A DNA stretch of 64,000 bases from BS750m-G69 sp964441235. Its GTDB lineage: Bacteria > Fidelibacterota > UBA2242. This document shows positions 1 through 9,315 of the stretch, piece by piece. The stretch covers positions 11,191-75,190 of the forward strand of contig CAYTUQ010000011.1 of NCBI GenBank assembly GCA_964441235.1, in the 5' to 3' direction. Both the position numbers and the translations under genes were made by a program. Every line of letters begins with the position of its first letter. Positions within the stretch are counted from its first letter, which is position 1. The notes under the pieces are model-generated. The model had not been told where the DNA came from. It saw nothing but the letters and a program-made list of their open reading frames with translations, and did no database searches.

Positions 1-624
1 GGAACAGATGAAGAAGTGGCAATTCAATCTTCAGTTTATACTTACAAAGGGATAAAAAGATTTATCAATGAAACATTCAAATTTTCTCAAAAGATGGGAA
101 GAAGAAAGATATGTTTAGTTGATAAAAGTAATATGCTTTCATATACACATGATTTATGGGAAAGAGTAATTAGTCAAGTTGCTAATGAATTCTCTGATAT
201 AGAGACCAGCCATCTTTATATAGATACTGCTGCTGTTCATATGATACAAGAACCCTCGAAGTTTGACGTAGTGTTAACTACCAGTATTTGTGGCGATATT
301 CTTTCCAATATTGGAATATTTCTTCAAGGTGGAAATGGATTAGCATTTTCTTGTGATATTAATCCTGATGTATTAGTAGTGTTTCGAACTATCCAGGGGT
401 CAGCTGTTAAACATGCTGGACATAATACAGCAAATCCAATGGGAGCAATTTTTGCAGTTAAAAGAATGCTTCAATATCTGGGTCTTAGTAATGAAGCAAA
501 AGTATTAGAGCATTCTATTATAAATGCCTTCAAGAATCATTGGGTAACAATGGATCTTGGCGGGATAATCGGTACGGAAGAAGTCGGGGATTATATTATT
601 TCTTTTATTGAAGAGCAAGTATAG
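1..624 (+). CDS. Isocitrate/isopropylmalate dehydrogenase family protein, C-terminal part
   Basis: The reading frame is open from base 1, so the gene starts outside the window and about 207 C-terminal residues are seen. The family oxidatively decarboxylates 2-hydroxy acids such as 3-isopropylmalate, isocitrate or tartrate with NAD(P). Visible family landmarks are VDKSNML (catalytic Lys region), a conserved D in the stretch YIDTAAVHM, the metal-site-like CGDILSN, and the nucleotide-binding loop GSAVKHAGHNTANP. The usual GSAPK is GSAVK here. Substrate cannot be told from this half. Its stop overlaps the end of the convergent glycerate kinase gene by 20 bases. Confidence 0.8.
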   Translation, partial: GTDEEVAIQSSVYTYKGIKRFINETFKFSQKMGRRKICLVDKSNMLSYTHDLWERVISQVANEFSDIETSHLYIDTAAVHMIQEPSKFDVVLTTSICGDILSNIGIFLQGGNGLAFSCDINPDVLVVFRTIQGSAVKHAGHNTANPMGAIFAVKRMLQYLGLSNEAKVLEHSIINAFKNHWVTMDLGGIIGTEEVGDYIISFIEEQV

Positions 625-1774
625 ATTGAGTAAGAATCCGGCAAATTTGTTCGGTAATTTTTGTTGTTAGTTCATAACCATTTTTCATTGATTCTTCAAA
701 AGTAATTGGTCCATTACAAATGGAAAAAATTGCTTTCAATCCGTGTTTGTATAACTCATCAATATTATTATCGATTTTACCTGCTATGGCAATGACAGGG
801 ATGTTATTTTTTTGAGCAATTTTCAAAACACCTGCAATAGTTTTTCCATAAGCTGTTTGATTATCGATTTTTCCCTCACCTGTGAATATTAGATCCACGT
901 TTTTTATTCGTTTTTCAAATTCTACTGCATCGAGAATAATATCCACACCACTAATTTTTAGATTTGCACTTAAAAACGCTATTAATCCCGCTCCGAGACC
1001 TCCTGCAGCGCCTGCCCCAGGGTAGTCTATAACCGATATATTAAGAACTTGCTCAACAATGTTGTAAAAATGTTTCATGTTGGTTTCAAGAATGGGAAGC
1101 ATTTCATCAGTTGCACCTTTTTGAGTGCTGTAAACATAGACTGCCCCTTTAGTTCCTAATAATGGGTTGTACACATCACAAGCTACAGTGAAACGGCTAT
1201 TTTTTACGGATGGATGTATATTATCCATCGAAAATGACTCACATTTACCAATAAGTTTTCCATTCATAGGTTCACTAATCTCCTTACCGGTTTTATCGAA
1301 AAATTTTACTCCAAGTGCTTGAGCCATTCCTGCTCCGCCTTCTGTCGTAGCAGACCCACCTATGCCAATTATAAAATTCCTGCAGCCGGAATTTAAAGCG
1401 TTGGAAATTAATTGTCCTGTCCCGTAAGTGCTGGTATAAAGAGGATTCTGCTTTTCACGAGGAATTAAGGGTAGACCCGAGGCAGCAGCCATTTCAATGA
1501 CTGCTGTCTTTCCATTTCCAAGTATGCCGTATTTTGCAGTGATTTCTTCTCCAATAGGATTTAGGACTTTACAGGTTTTGTATTTCCCATCAGTTGCAGA
1601 AACAAGAGAATCAACAGTTCCTTCACCGCCATCAGCCAGAGGGATAGATATGCTCTCCGCATTTGGAAATATTCTAAGAATTCCCTCAGTCATGGCATTG
1701 CAAACATCTGTTGCTGTCATACTCCCTTTAAATGAGTCGGGAGCAAGAGCAATTTTTAGATTATTTTTTTTCAT
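605..1774 (-). CDS. Glycerate kinase (type 1, GlxK/GarK family)
   Basis: Phosphorylates D-glycerate with ATP, feeding glycolysis from glyoxylate, serine or sugar-acid breakdown; cytosolic. The 389 aa length fits the family. Typical landmarks are the N-terminal APDSFKGS, PLADGGEGT at about residue 46, GTGQLI and the glycine-rich IGIGGSATTEGGAG. It converges on the dehydrogenase-family gene, with a 20-base overlap of the ends. A 2-hydroxy-acid dehydrogenase beside a glycerate kinase would fit tartrate or hydroxypyruvate metabolism, but this is inference only. Confidence 0.93.
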   Translation of the reverse strand: MKKNNLKIALAPDSFKGSMTATDVCNAMTEGILRIFPNAESISIPLADGGEGTVDSLVSATDGKYKTCKVLNPIGEEITAKYGILGNGKTAVIEMAAASGLPLIPREKQNPLYTSTYGTGQLISNALNSGCRNFIIGIGGSATTEGGAGMAQALGVKFFDKTGKEISEPMNGKLIGKCESFSMDNIHPSVKNSRFTVACDVYNPLLGTKGAVYVYSTQKGATDEMLPILETNMKHFYNIVEQVLNISVIDYPGAGAAGGLGAGLIAFLSANLKISGVDIILDAVEFEKRIKNVDLIFTGEGKIDNQTAYGKTIAGVLKIAQKNNIPVIAIAGKIDNNIDELYKHGLKAIFSICNGPITFEESMKNGYELTTKITEQICRILTQSILALQ

Positions 1775-1805
1775 CTTTAATAATTCATTCTGTCTATTTT
1801 AACTA

Positions 1806-1906
1806 AGGGGGTGTAATAAAATAACATATTCATATCTAATACATAACTAACTGCTTAATAGCAACATATGATAATCTAATATACAACTTATTCTATTACA
1901 CCCCCT
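1806..1906. repeat. 101-bp MITE-like inverted-repeat element
   Basis: A perfect 13-bp terminal inverted repeat (AGGGGGTGTAATA and its complement) closes an AT-rich core with no coding potential. It lies between the divergent glycerate kinase and yjbQ genes. Size and layout match a miniature inverted-repeat element. A similar 111-bp element with ends ATTAACCCTAC is at 31136-31246. A structured transcript is the alternative. Confidence 0.55.
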
Positions 1907-2022
1907 AAATTATTTCATCGTTTTATAACTTAACAACTTTGTGGTAAATATGAATACAAATGCTTGTGGAATCCTAATTGAATTGCTAAAATTCGTTAAA
2001 CTAAAATAAGGAGTATTGAGAT

Positions 2023-2442
2023 ATGAAATCATTAACAAAGCATATTACTATGAACATTCCTAAAAGAAGAGCTTTTGTGAATATTACTCCGGAAGTTGAA
2101 AAGGTTGTAAGTGAAAGTGGTGTTAAGGAAGGTTTTTGTCTTGTCAATGCAATGCATATTACTGCAAGCGTTTTTATTAATGATGATGAACCGGGGCTTC
2201 ATCAGGATTATGATGATTGGCTTGAAAAATTAGCACCACACGAGCCGGTTTCCAGGTATCGTCATAATCGTAGTGGAGAAGATAATGGAGATGCGCATTT
2301 AAAGAGACAGGTTATGGGAAGGGAAGTTGTTATTGCTATTACAAATGGAAGACTTGACTTCGGTCCCTGGGAACAGATTTTCTATGGTGAGTTTGATGGA
2401 AGGAGACCGAAGCGGTATTTAATAAAGGTAATTGGAGAATAA
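2023..2442 (+). CDS. yjbQ: YjbQ/UPF0047 family protein
   Basis: Small conserved protein of 139 aa. The family fold is a compact trimer with a conserved His/Glu/Asp cluster, and members show weak thiamine-phosphate synthase activity; the true role is unsettled. Seen here are the family motifs LVNAMHITASVFIN, HRHNRSGEDNGDAH in the variant form YRHNRSGEDNGDAHLKRQ, and NGRLDFGPWEQIFYGEFDG. An AGGAG-type ribosome site lies just before the start. It stands alone, 80 bases before the initiator tRNA. Confidence 0.9.
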   Translation: MKSLTKHITMNIPKRRAFVNITPEVEKVVSESGVKEGFCLVNAMHITASVFINDDEPGLHQDYDDWLEKLAPHEPVSRYRHNRSGEDNGDAHLKRQVMGREVVIAITNGRLDFGPWEQIFYGEFDGRRPKRYLIKVIGE

Positions 2443-2521
2443 AAAAAATATAAAATTGTAATCTTATCACTTGATATTACGAAAAATTATCAGCAAATTA
2501 TTCCCGCATTTTGAAATTGAT

Positions 2522-2594
2522 CGCGGGGTGGAGCAGTTGGAAGCTCGTTGGGCTCATAACCCAAAGGTCAGAGGTTCGAATCCTCTCCCCGCTA
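2522..2594 (+). tRNA. Initiator tRNA-fMet (CAT)
   Basis: A 73-nt cloverleaf. The acceptor arm CGCGGGG/CCCCGCT leaves the first pair unpaired (C1 x T72), and the anticodon stem carries three G-C pairs (GGG CTCATAA CCC); both are initiator hallmarks. The anticodon is CAT, and the T arm AGAGG TTCGAAT CCTCT is perfect. CCA is not encoded. It is the left edge of an accessory region whose right edge is a damaged second copy at 12014. Confidence 0.96.
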
Positions 2595-2600
2595 CTAAAT

Positions 2601-2627
2601 AAAACCCTGATAGAATCGGGGTTTTTT
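2601..2627 (+). terminator. Rho-independent terminator after tRNA-fMet
   Basis: An 11-bp stem (AAAACCCTGAT with ATCGGGGTTTT, one G-T pair), a 3-nt loop and a run of T. It sits six bases after the tRNA. Confidence 0.85.
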
Positions 2628-2630
2628 ATT

Positions 2631-2701
2631 ACAACTTAAGTCAAGTCCGGTTAGGAGATTTTTAATGTGCTGATGACTTTTCATCGGACTTGACTCAAGT
2701 T
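2631..2701. repeat. Inverted repeat, copy A (hsdS-tail associated)
   Basis: Arms ACAACTTAAGTCAAGTCCG and CGGACTTGACTCAAGTT pair over 17-19 bp around a loop of about 35 nt. The same element lies at 8978-9052 and 11771-11843, always directly after the 3' end of an hsdS fragment read on the minus strand. It may be a strong terminator for that gene or a recombination site. Confidence 0.75.
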
Positions 2702-2705
2702 TTGC

Positions 2706-2965
2706 TTATAGTCTATTTTCCCCAAACTTCTGGAATCTTATCCTTTATCTTTTGCTCATAAATATCAATGAGTTTCTTGTTCGCTTCTACCAATTTTTGC
2801 TCTTCTTGTATACGGGCAACGATTTCCAGCTGGATGGATAAGGGGGGGAAGAGGGATAATGAGTTCCTGAACGTCCTTCTGATTGATACTTGGATACGAT
2901 CCTTTTCCCACCCTAGTAGCCATTTGCTTGCACTGTGAAATCCTGCCCGACTGCGTCATTCAGGC
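2706..2965 (-). pseudogene. Type I restriction specificity subunit (HsdS) 3' fragment, copy A
   Basis: Reads GKGSYPSINQKDVQELIIP and then LPPL, the usual start of an HsdS conserved region. After a frameshift follows the C-terminal helix, ending with IYEQKIKDKIPEVWG. HsdS picks the DNA target for type I restriction-modification; only the last conserved helix and its preface remain, with no target-recognition domain. No hsdM or hsdR is in the window. It shares high identity with the fragments at 9044 and 11835. Confidence 0.8.
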
Positions 2966-3271
2966 GGGGTGGAACGAAGTGAAACTATTTCTACCCTGAA
3001 TTATTCATAGCCACTAAGGCACCAAGACACAAAGTCATGTTTAATATAAAAATAAAGATGAAAAGGTAAGGTATAAATTTTGATTTATTTCGTACCTGCC
3101 TGTCGCGGCTGCGACGCAGACAGGTATTTAAATATCTATATTTTATTAATTCTTAGAGCCTTAGTGTCTTTGGTACGCCATGAAGCGTACGTTTGAATAA
3201 ATAATTAAAAACCCGGTAATATGAAAGGATTACACAGACCAATTTGTCATTCAGTCTGAAGCATTCGTGAG
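2966..3271. other. Intergenic region with fold-back palindromes
   Basis: No gene seen. It contains CACCAAGACACAAAG-like and TTAGTGTCTTTGG-like arms facing each other around 3020-3180, a palindrome TACCTGCCTGTC / GACAGGTA near 3105-3138, and GTACGC catgaa GCGTAC at 3172-3189. Such dispersed palindromes are common in FCB genomes. Confidence 0.5.
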
Positions 3272-5132
3272 GTGCGAGGAGGAAACAAATCGTTCTAAGT
3301 TCACGAATAGCGATTATGCAAGCCGTAATGCAAATGAACCCAGTTAGGCATCGTTATACAAATTGATAGTGACCAACCTTCCAGAGGTGGCGAAGTCTGA
3401 AACTTGCATGGAAGAAATGACAGAAAGCACATGTTAGGCTATCCGGTGTAGGATGGGATGGCGTGCATAATAAGGGTTGCGTATGAACATGGGAAGCCCT
3501 AACAGGATTGAAAGACCGTCAATTGCTGAGGGTGGCGGAGATGTTCGTAGTACTGATGATACCTAAGACAACATAACTTAGGAGAAGGGAAGGGACATTA
3601 CTACTAACGAAAGTTTTAGATAAAAGAAATACAACAGAATTGACGAAACTAAAAAGTATTCAAGAAAAAGTTCAACAAGAGATAGATTTGCTTTCACAAA
3701 AGAAACGCAAAGACATGACCTCTTTGGAAAGGGTACGACTTTTACAACTAAAACTATATCTGAAAGCCAAACAGGAGAGCGGTTACAAATTTTACATTCT
3801 CTATGACAAAATATTCCAGAAACATATTTTGGAAGAAGCGTATAAACGCTCAAAATCCAAAAATGGAAGTTCTGGAATAGACAAACAAAGCTTTAAAGAT
3901 GTGGAAAAATACGGACGGGAAAAGTTCTTTACCGAATTAAGGGAAGAACTAAGAAAACGTACATATAAACCACAAGTGGTAAAGCGAGTCTGGATAGAGA
4001 AAGAAAATGGCGGTAAACGCCCATTGGGGATACCAACCATAAAAGACAGGGTAGTACAGCAAGCCTGTAAAATGGTTATAGAACCCATATTTGAAGCCGA
4101 CTTTGATGATTCATCATACGGATTTCGACCAAAACGCTCAGCAATAGGAGCGATAATGGAAATCCGAGACAACCTCAAACAAGGAAACCAAATGGTTTAT
4201 GATGCAGACCTGAGTAAATACTTTGATACAATACCTCATGATAAATTAGAAATAGTTTTGAAAGAGAGAATTTCAGACCCTCGTGTACTACATCTTATAA
4301 AACTTTGGTTAAAAGTACCAATAGTTGAAGAAGACGGAAAATACACAGGCGGAAAAAGTAATACAAAAGGGACACCTCAAGGCGGAGTAATCTCCCCATT
4401 ACTGGCAAATATCTATATGAATTTGCTGGATAGGATAGTAAATAAACCGCAGAGATATTTCTCAAAAAGAGGGATAAAGATGATAAGATATGCGGATGAC
4501 TTTATTTTGATGTCAAACCATATCAATCAGGAAGTCATAAACAAGATTCATAACTATCTGGACAGAATGGGGTTAAAAATCAACATAGACAAGAGTAAGC
4601 TGGTAAATGCGAAAGAGCAATCTTTTGATTTCTTAGGTTTTACCTTTAGGTATGACCGGAGTATATTTTCAAAACACGGGAAATTCTGGAATATATTTCC
4701 AAAGCCAAAATCCCAAAAGAAAATAAGACAGAAGATAAATCTGAAACTAAAATTAATAGGGCATTATCCGGCAGAAAAAGTAGTGTTTGAGTTAAACCCA
4801 ATAATAAGAGGGTGGATGAATTATTATAAAATTGAAAAAGTCAGTTATACACAAGTAGCATTCAAAGAAATAGAAGACTATTTGCGTACTCGACTATTCC
4901 GTTATTACAATCGTAAAAGTCAGAGAAAGTCACGCTTGTATGGTCAACAAGCCTTTGACAAATTAGTCAGGGAATATGGATTAATAAAGCCATATGCGAC
5001 CTCTGGATTACGACCTGTGAATACTTTTAGATGAAAGTTAGTAGGAAAGCCGTATGCGGGAAAACCGCACGTACGGTTTGACGAGGGGGCTATGGAGTGA
5101 AAGAAATATTTTGCTCCATACTCTACTCTACT
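3272..5132 (+). mobile_element. Group II intron, complete-looking
   Basis: The 5' end begins GTGCGAGGAGG, a usual group II start. Near 5047-5080 is a textbook domain V (AGCCGTATGCGGG, then the AAAA loop, CCGCACGTACGGTT). It is followed by a domain VI hairpin (CTATGGAG ... CTCCATA) and the usual 3' end CTCTACTCTAC. A reverse transcriptase is encoded in domain IV. The boundaries are judged from these motifs and could be a few bases off. It sits in an intergenic stretch between an hsdS remnant and a secreted-protein gene, on the plus strand. Confidence 0.85.
3640..5034 (+). CDS. ltrA: Group II intron reverse transcriptase/maturase (LtrA-like)
   Basis: Makes cDNA for intron retrohoming and helps the intron fold. 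It has the RT domain with SSGIDKQSF, RPLGIPTIKDRVVQQA, YGFRPKRSA, GTPQGGVISPLLANIYM and the catalytic YADD at about residues 283-286. A maturase (X) domain follows with IRGWMNYY. There is no HNH endonuclease at the C-terminus, so it would be of the endonuclease-lacking type. The start is taken as TTG; a strong purine-rich ribosome site (GGAGAAGGGAAGG) lies about 45 bases upstream, so the real start may be an earlier non-ATG codon. Confidence 0.93.
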   Translation: MTKLKSIQEKVQQEIDLLSQKKRKDMTSLERVRLLQLKLYLKAKQESGYKFYILYDKIFQKHILEEAYKRSKSKNGSSGIDKQSFKDVEKYGREKFFTELREELRKRTYKPQVVKRVWIEKENGGKRPLGIPTIKDRVVQQACKMVIEPIFEADFDDSSYGFRPKRSAIGAIMEIRDNLKQGNQMVYDADLSKYFDTIPHDKLEIVLKERISDPRVLHLIKLWLKVPIVEEDGKYTGGKSNTKGTPQGGVISPLLANIYMNLLDRIVNKPQRYFSKRGIKMIRYADDFILMSNHINQEVINKIHNYLDRMGLKINIDKSKLVNAKEQSFDFLGFTFRYDRSIFSKHGKFWNIFPKPKSQKKIRQKINLKLKLIGHYPAEKVVFELNPIIRGWMNYYKIEKVSYTQVAFKEIEDYLRTRLFRYYNRKSQRKSRLYGQQAFDKLVREYGLIKPYATSGLRPVNTFR

Positions 5133-5303
5133 GGCAAGATTTATGAATTAAACAGGCTACAGGGGTCATTAGGCTGAGGTTGAGGTTGTAGAATAACGTC
5201 ATCGTCTCGAGAAGTCTTGTTCGACCTACAAAACCCAAATATTGTAAAAGAGATTTTAAAATATTATATTAAGCAGTGATAATAAAAAAAGGAGAAAAAT
5301 ATA

Positions 5304-8075
5304 ATGCGGAAGGAAAATACATTCATGGCGACACCCAGAAAGCGGCATAAGACAATATGTATCTCTCTGGCACTGATGCTGCTGGCTGCTATGTACATCA
5401 TAGCTTTACCCCAGCCGGTTCTGGCGTCATCAACCACGCTCAACTCTGACTATACCGAGGCCACCCGATGTGCTGACTCCAATGGCAATTGGTATACGGG
5501 GTCGTACGAGTACTGGAAAAGAGACTTGACTCCCTACCAGAGGACTGCCGTAGAGTGTAATACGAACTCCATCCCGGACGGCAGCACCATTAACTCCATC
5601 ACCTTGCATTACAAGGTTGGGGTAGCCAGCGGGAGCGGTAACTTCAATATAAGTGCGTACAACAGCTCAACCAAGCCTTCCGCGGAAAGCAGCGCTAGTA
5701 ATCTCTACGCCGCCTGCAGCGGCGGCACGGTGTACGCTACCCGCGCCGGGGGGCTTTCTGAGTATGGCGGGGTAGAGGTATCCCTCGGCACTAACGCCTG
5801 TACAGATATGGAGAATAACCTTACGAGCGATTGGTTTGCCGTGGGGTTTGCGCAGTTGGAAACCAGCAGCGCGAAAAATGCAATGAACGCCTGGAATTCA
5901 ATTACTGATGACTACCCTTACTGGGTAATAAGTTTTACCTCGCCATACACCTTAGCCGATGCATTGGATAATACGCTTACCTGGACGACCGGCGTCGATG
6001 CCGAGTGGTATGGGCAGAGTACTACCACTCATGATTTTATCGACGCCGCCCAAAGTGGAACGATAGGAAACCTGGAGACTTCGTACCTGCAAACCACGGT
6101 CAGCGGCCCCGGAACTCTGACCTTCTGGTGGAAGGTGAGTTCTGAAGAAGATTATGACTACCTCAGTTTTTACATTGATGGAGTCTTACAAGAAGGCCAG
6201 ATATCCGGCTGGAATCCAGCACCAGCGTGGGCACAGAAGACCTATTCTATTTCAACTGGCAGCCACACACTAAAATGGGAGTACAAAAAAGACCCATATA
6301 CCGAGGAAGGCTCCGATTGTGGGTGGGTGGACCAGGTCACCTACACGCCTGCCCCGACAGTAACCACAAGCGCAGCATCATTGGTATCAACGACCTCGGC
6401 AACCTTGGGAGGCAATGTGACGGATGACGGCGGAGCCGTGGTAACCGAGAGAGGGGTTGTTTATTCTTCTACGGATGAAACACCGACCATCGGAGAAGGT
6501 GGAGTTACGAAAGATACTAACGGATCAAGAACAGGTTCTTTCAGCGAGTCGATCGGTTCGCTATCGCCGGGGATTACTTATTATTTCCAAGCCTATGCAA
6601 TCAATTCCGCCGGGACTGCATACGGTGGGGTGCAGAATTTTACAACCACCTATCCCGAGATCAATCTCAAGCAGGGGATGACCGATATCGCCGACGGCGG
6701 CTCCTATGATTACGGAACAAAGAGTGCGGGCAGCAACACCGATGTGACCTTCACCATCGAAAACACCGGAACGGCCGATCTGACGCTTTCGGGTACGCCG
6801 ATTATTACGATCACCGGGACCAACGCCGACCAGTTTTCGGTGCAATCGCAACCGAGCAGTCCGGTGAGCGCATTAGGAAGCACGACATTTACCATCCGCT
6901 TCTCGCCGACGACCGGTGGCGCCAAGACCGCCGAAATCGCGATTGTCAACGACGATCCGAATAAGAACCCGTACAATCTGACATTGAACGGTACCGGATC
7001 GGCGAGCGTTACTTTCACCAATGGCGCCAATGCATCCCTGAATTACCAGCAGACATCACCTTCCCCACCACAGGATAATTGGCATTTTGGTCAATTCAGT
7101 ATTGCCGGAGATGCTACAGGCGCAACCCTTAATTCGGTGACCGTTACGTTGGGGGGCGACTATGACTCCGGCGATCTGGGTTCCGATCCCGATCCGTTCC
7201 GTCTGTATGCTAATGATTCGAATAATTTTGGAACTGCAACTGCGATTGGGAGCGATGTAGCCGCCTCCGGTAGCGATGTTACTTTTAGTTCCTTAAATAA
7301 TGCCATACCATCAGGCACACGTTACTACTGGGTGACTGCCGATATATCCGGCACTGCCAATATCAACGGAACGATCGATGCCTTAGGCGATTTGAATATC
7401 AGTAATGGTACGATTAGCGGCTCCTCAAATTATGGAAAATTAAATGCCAGCAGTGATGCATCTCTTCCCGTATTTATGCAGCAGCTTTCAGCCACCTTGA
7501 CGGAATCGGGAATTTTAATCAGCTGGATTACGGAAAGTGAAATTGATAACCTCGGTTTCATCCTCGAGCGCCGGCAATCCGACGAAGAAGACTGGCATGT
7601 TATTGCATCTTATAGAACTTCCAATGCCTTGAGCGGTCAGGGGAATACATCTACCAAAACCGAATACGAATTTTTAGATCAGAACGTAGAGAATGGAATT
7701 ACATATTGGTATCGCCTTTCCGATGTCGATATGGGAGGGAACGTTACAGTTGACGGAATCATTACCGTTAATTCAAACAACAACGAGCTCTTTCAAACAA
7801 CCGATTTGAAGCCTGTTGTGCCTAATCCATTTAATCCCATGGCTTCCATTCAGTACAACCTCTCCGAAGAAACTACTGTAAGTCTGGTAATTTATAATAT
7901 CCTGGGTCGTAAAGTCCGCACGTTGGTCTCAAATCAGCTGCAGCCTTTGGGAAGTTATAGGCTATATTGGAATGCTAAAAGCGACGAGGGCAAGAACTTG
8001 CCGAGCGGAGCTTATATTCTTATCCTGAAAACGGCATCGTATATAAAATCTCAAAAAATGATCCTGCTTCGATAG
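5304..8075 (+). CDS. Secreted multidomain protein with C-terminal type IX/FlgD-like sorting tail
   Basis: A 923-residue exported protein. A signal peptide (MATPRKRHK then a long hydrophobic run ending VLAS) begins at internal Met 8. The N-terminal half is beta-rich without a family I can name. Residues about 355-450 resemble an FN3-like domain. Residues about 453-570 look like a choice-of-anchor D (ASH-like) domain with FTIENTGTADLTLSG. The end has PVVPNPFNPMASIQYNLSEE and a FlgD-like Ig tail, which in FCB bacteria directs export and anchoring. The middle (about 5440-7450) is GC-rich compared with its neighbours, while the tail is less so, suggesting a transferred or chimeric gene. Function is unknown; adhesion or glycan binding is a guess. 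Confidence 0.85.
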   Translation: MRKENTFMATPRKRHKTICISLALMLLAAMYIIALPQPVLASSTTLNSDYTEATRCADSNGNWYTGSYEYWKRDLTPYQRTAVECNTNSIPDGSTINSITLHYKVGVASGSGNFNISAYNSSTKPSAESSASNLYAACSGGTVYATRAGGLSEYGGVEVSLGTNACTDMENNLTSDWFAVGFAQLETSSAKNAMNAWNSITDDYPYWVISFTSPYTLADALDNTLTWTTGVDAEWYGQSTTTHDFIDAAQSGTIGNLETSYLQTTVSGPGTLTFWWKVSSEEDYDYLSFYIDGVLQEGQISGWNPAPAWAQKTYSISTGSHTLKWEYKKDPYTEEGSDCGWVDQVTYTPAPTVTTSAASLVSTTSATLGGNVTDDGGAVVTERGVVYSSTDETPTIGEGGVTKDTNGSRTGSFSESIGSLSPGITYYFQAYAINSAGTAYGGVQNFTTTYPEINLKQGMTDIADGGSYDYGTKSAGSNTDVTFTIENTGTADLTLSGTPIITITGTNADQFSVQSQPSSPVSALGSTTFTIRFSPTTGGAKTAEIAIVNDDPNKNPYNLTLNGTGSASVTFTNGANASLNYQQTSPSPPQDNWHFGQFSIAGDATGATLNSVTVTLGGDYDSGDLGSDPDPFRLYANDSNNFGTATAIGSDVAASGSDVTFSSLNNAIPSGTRYYWVTADISGTANINGTIDALGDLNISNGTISGSSNYGKLNASSDASLPVFMQQLSATLTESGILISWITESEIDNLGFILERRQSDEEDWHVIASYRTSNALSGQGNTSTKTEYEFLDQNVENGITYWYRLSDVDMGGNVTVDGIITVNSNNNELFQTTDLKPVVPNPFNPMASIQYNLSEETTVSLVIYNILGRKVRTLVSNQLQPLGSYRLYWNAKSDEGKNLPSGAYILILKTASYIKSQKMILLR

Positions 8076-8088
8076 TCAGAACAATAAA

Positions 8089-8117
8089 CCTCCCGAAGGT
8101 TTCAAACCTTCGGGAGG
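8089..8117. terminator. Perfect 14-bp hairpin after the secreted-protein gene
   Basis: CCTCCCGAAGGTTT, one base, and its exact complement. It is 14 bases after the stop. No U-tract follows, so it may be a 3' stabilising palindrome rather than a true terminator. Confidence 0.5.
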
Positions 8118-8130
8118 ATACATTAAAATA

Positions 8131-8182
8131 TGGAGTGCATCGTCTGTGACGATGCATGCGTTGATTTAGTCAACGCACTCCA
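8131..8182. repeat. Cloverleaf-shaped palindrome
   Basis: An outer stem TGGAGTGC / GCACTCCA encloses two inner hairpins, GCATCGTC tgt GACGATGC and GCGTTGA ttta g TCAACGC. It forms a three-way junction of 52 nt. Further simple palindromes follow at about 8243-8275 (CCGTCAGGTC...GACCTGACGG) and 8325-8355. No gene is seen from 8183 to 8736. Confidence 0.55.
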
Positions 8183-8736
8183 AAAGCAAATCTCAATGAC
8201 CAAATGAACAAAATTCAAAACAGGGGGGTCTACCACGTTTAACAGTTCCGTCAGGTCCTCAGACCTGACGGGATTTAACTATCGGATTTGAGAATCTGAC
8301 AGAACAAAAAACGACTTACCGATATCGTTCCGTCGGATCCTCAGATCCAGCGGCTGACAGATCAATACCAATAATTATTTAGCCTTTAATCCATTCTAAG
8401 TAGTCCTGATATTATCGGGACGAAGGATGAATCCATTCGCGTTTTCTTTCAAGTTGGGTTATGATATACCTCCTTTTTTGATTATTATTTTAATCCAGAG
8501 GTATATTATGTCCCCGGAATATAAAAATTAAGAGATAAATGACTATTAGAGGAGGTCTGCCGCTTTGCGGCTTAGTTCAACATATATTTATACTGCACAT
8601 TTTCACTTAAATTAGATGTCTATATTTATGAAAATATGGGTTCATATAAACAAATTTTTTCGAGTTTCCTAATATTAGGAAGTAATTTTTCCTAACTCTC
8701 CGGCACTTATAAATTTCCTGATACTGTACATTTTTA

Positions 8737-8910
8737 TTAATCTGAAACAATTCTATCTGCTAGATCCAAGTTTATGACTTCTTTATATGGCAATTCCCAC
8801 AGTTTTTTTTCTCTGTTCCATTGATCGCCCGCTGATCTAACCAGTTTACCTAATTGATTCCCAGGCTGGTTAATATATTTTTTCGCCGCTGTATTTGTCC
8901 CACTCGACAT
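8737..8910 (-). CDS. Small 57-aa protein, likely truncated
   Basis: A short frame with coding-like composition: it ends WELPYKEVINLDLADRIVSD and contains AAKKYINQPGNQLGKL. The pattern of a charged loop, then W-x-x-x-K-K-L-W-E-L-P-Y, then L-x-x-R-I-V recalls a small mobile-element-associated domain I have seen at the end of longer proteins, but I cannot name it. A weaker relic of the same sequence (KKYLNQPEEL) is at about 11565-11625, next to the third hsdS tail. This suggests that the block was duplicated together with the hsdS tail. Confidence 0.4.
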   Translation of the reverse strand: MSSGTNTAAKKYINQPGNQLGKLVRSAGDQWNREKKLWELPYKEVINLDLADRIVSD

Positions 8911-8977
8911 GCCATTACTTTGTTAAAGTATATTTATTCGCCTTTTTAGAAGCAAGAAAATTTTTTTGCACTTTATT

Positions 8978-9052
8978 ACAACTTAAGTCAAGTCCTATCA
9001 GAAGATTTTTCCTTTTGTTGATGAATTTTCATCGGACTTGACTCAAGTTGTA
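8978..9052. repeat. Inverted repeat, copy B (hsdS-tail associated)
   Basis: Second copy of the 17-19-bp-arm hairpin described at 2631. The loop sequence differs (contains TTTTCCTTTTG). Confidence 0.75.
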
Positions 9053-9206
9053 GGCTCTTCTCCCCAAACTTCTGCAATTTTATCCTTTATCTTCTGCTCA
9101 TAAATCTCAATCAGCTTCTTGTTTGCTTCTACCAATTTTTGCTCTTCTTCAATACGGGCAACGATTCCCTGCTGGACGGATAAGGGAGGAAGAGGGATTT
9201 TATAAT
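9044..9206 (-). pseudogene. HsdS 3' fragment, copy B
   Basis: Open frame reading IPLPPLSVQQGIVARIEEEQ, then a coiled helix, LIEIYEQKIKDKIAEVWGE and the end EEPTT. It is the intact last conserved helix of a type I specificity subunit, cut at its 5' end. The stop codon lies within the inverted repeat arm. Confidence 0.8.
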
Positions 9207-9315
9207 TTGGAGAACAAGAAAGTGGGGTAGAGGCTATGAAGAGAGAGGAGCGGAGGAAGGAATCCTCTCACCGATACAAAGCGTAAGTATACCGTTATGA
9301 AACGGGATTTTTAAT

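Noticed and set aside
6561..7030. Antisense frames inside the secreted-protein gene
   Set aside because: They are shadows due to high GC; the plus-strand gene has domains and a signal peptide.
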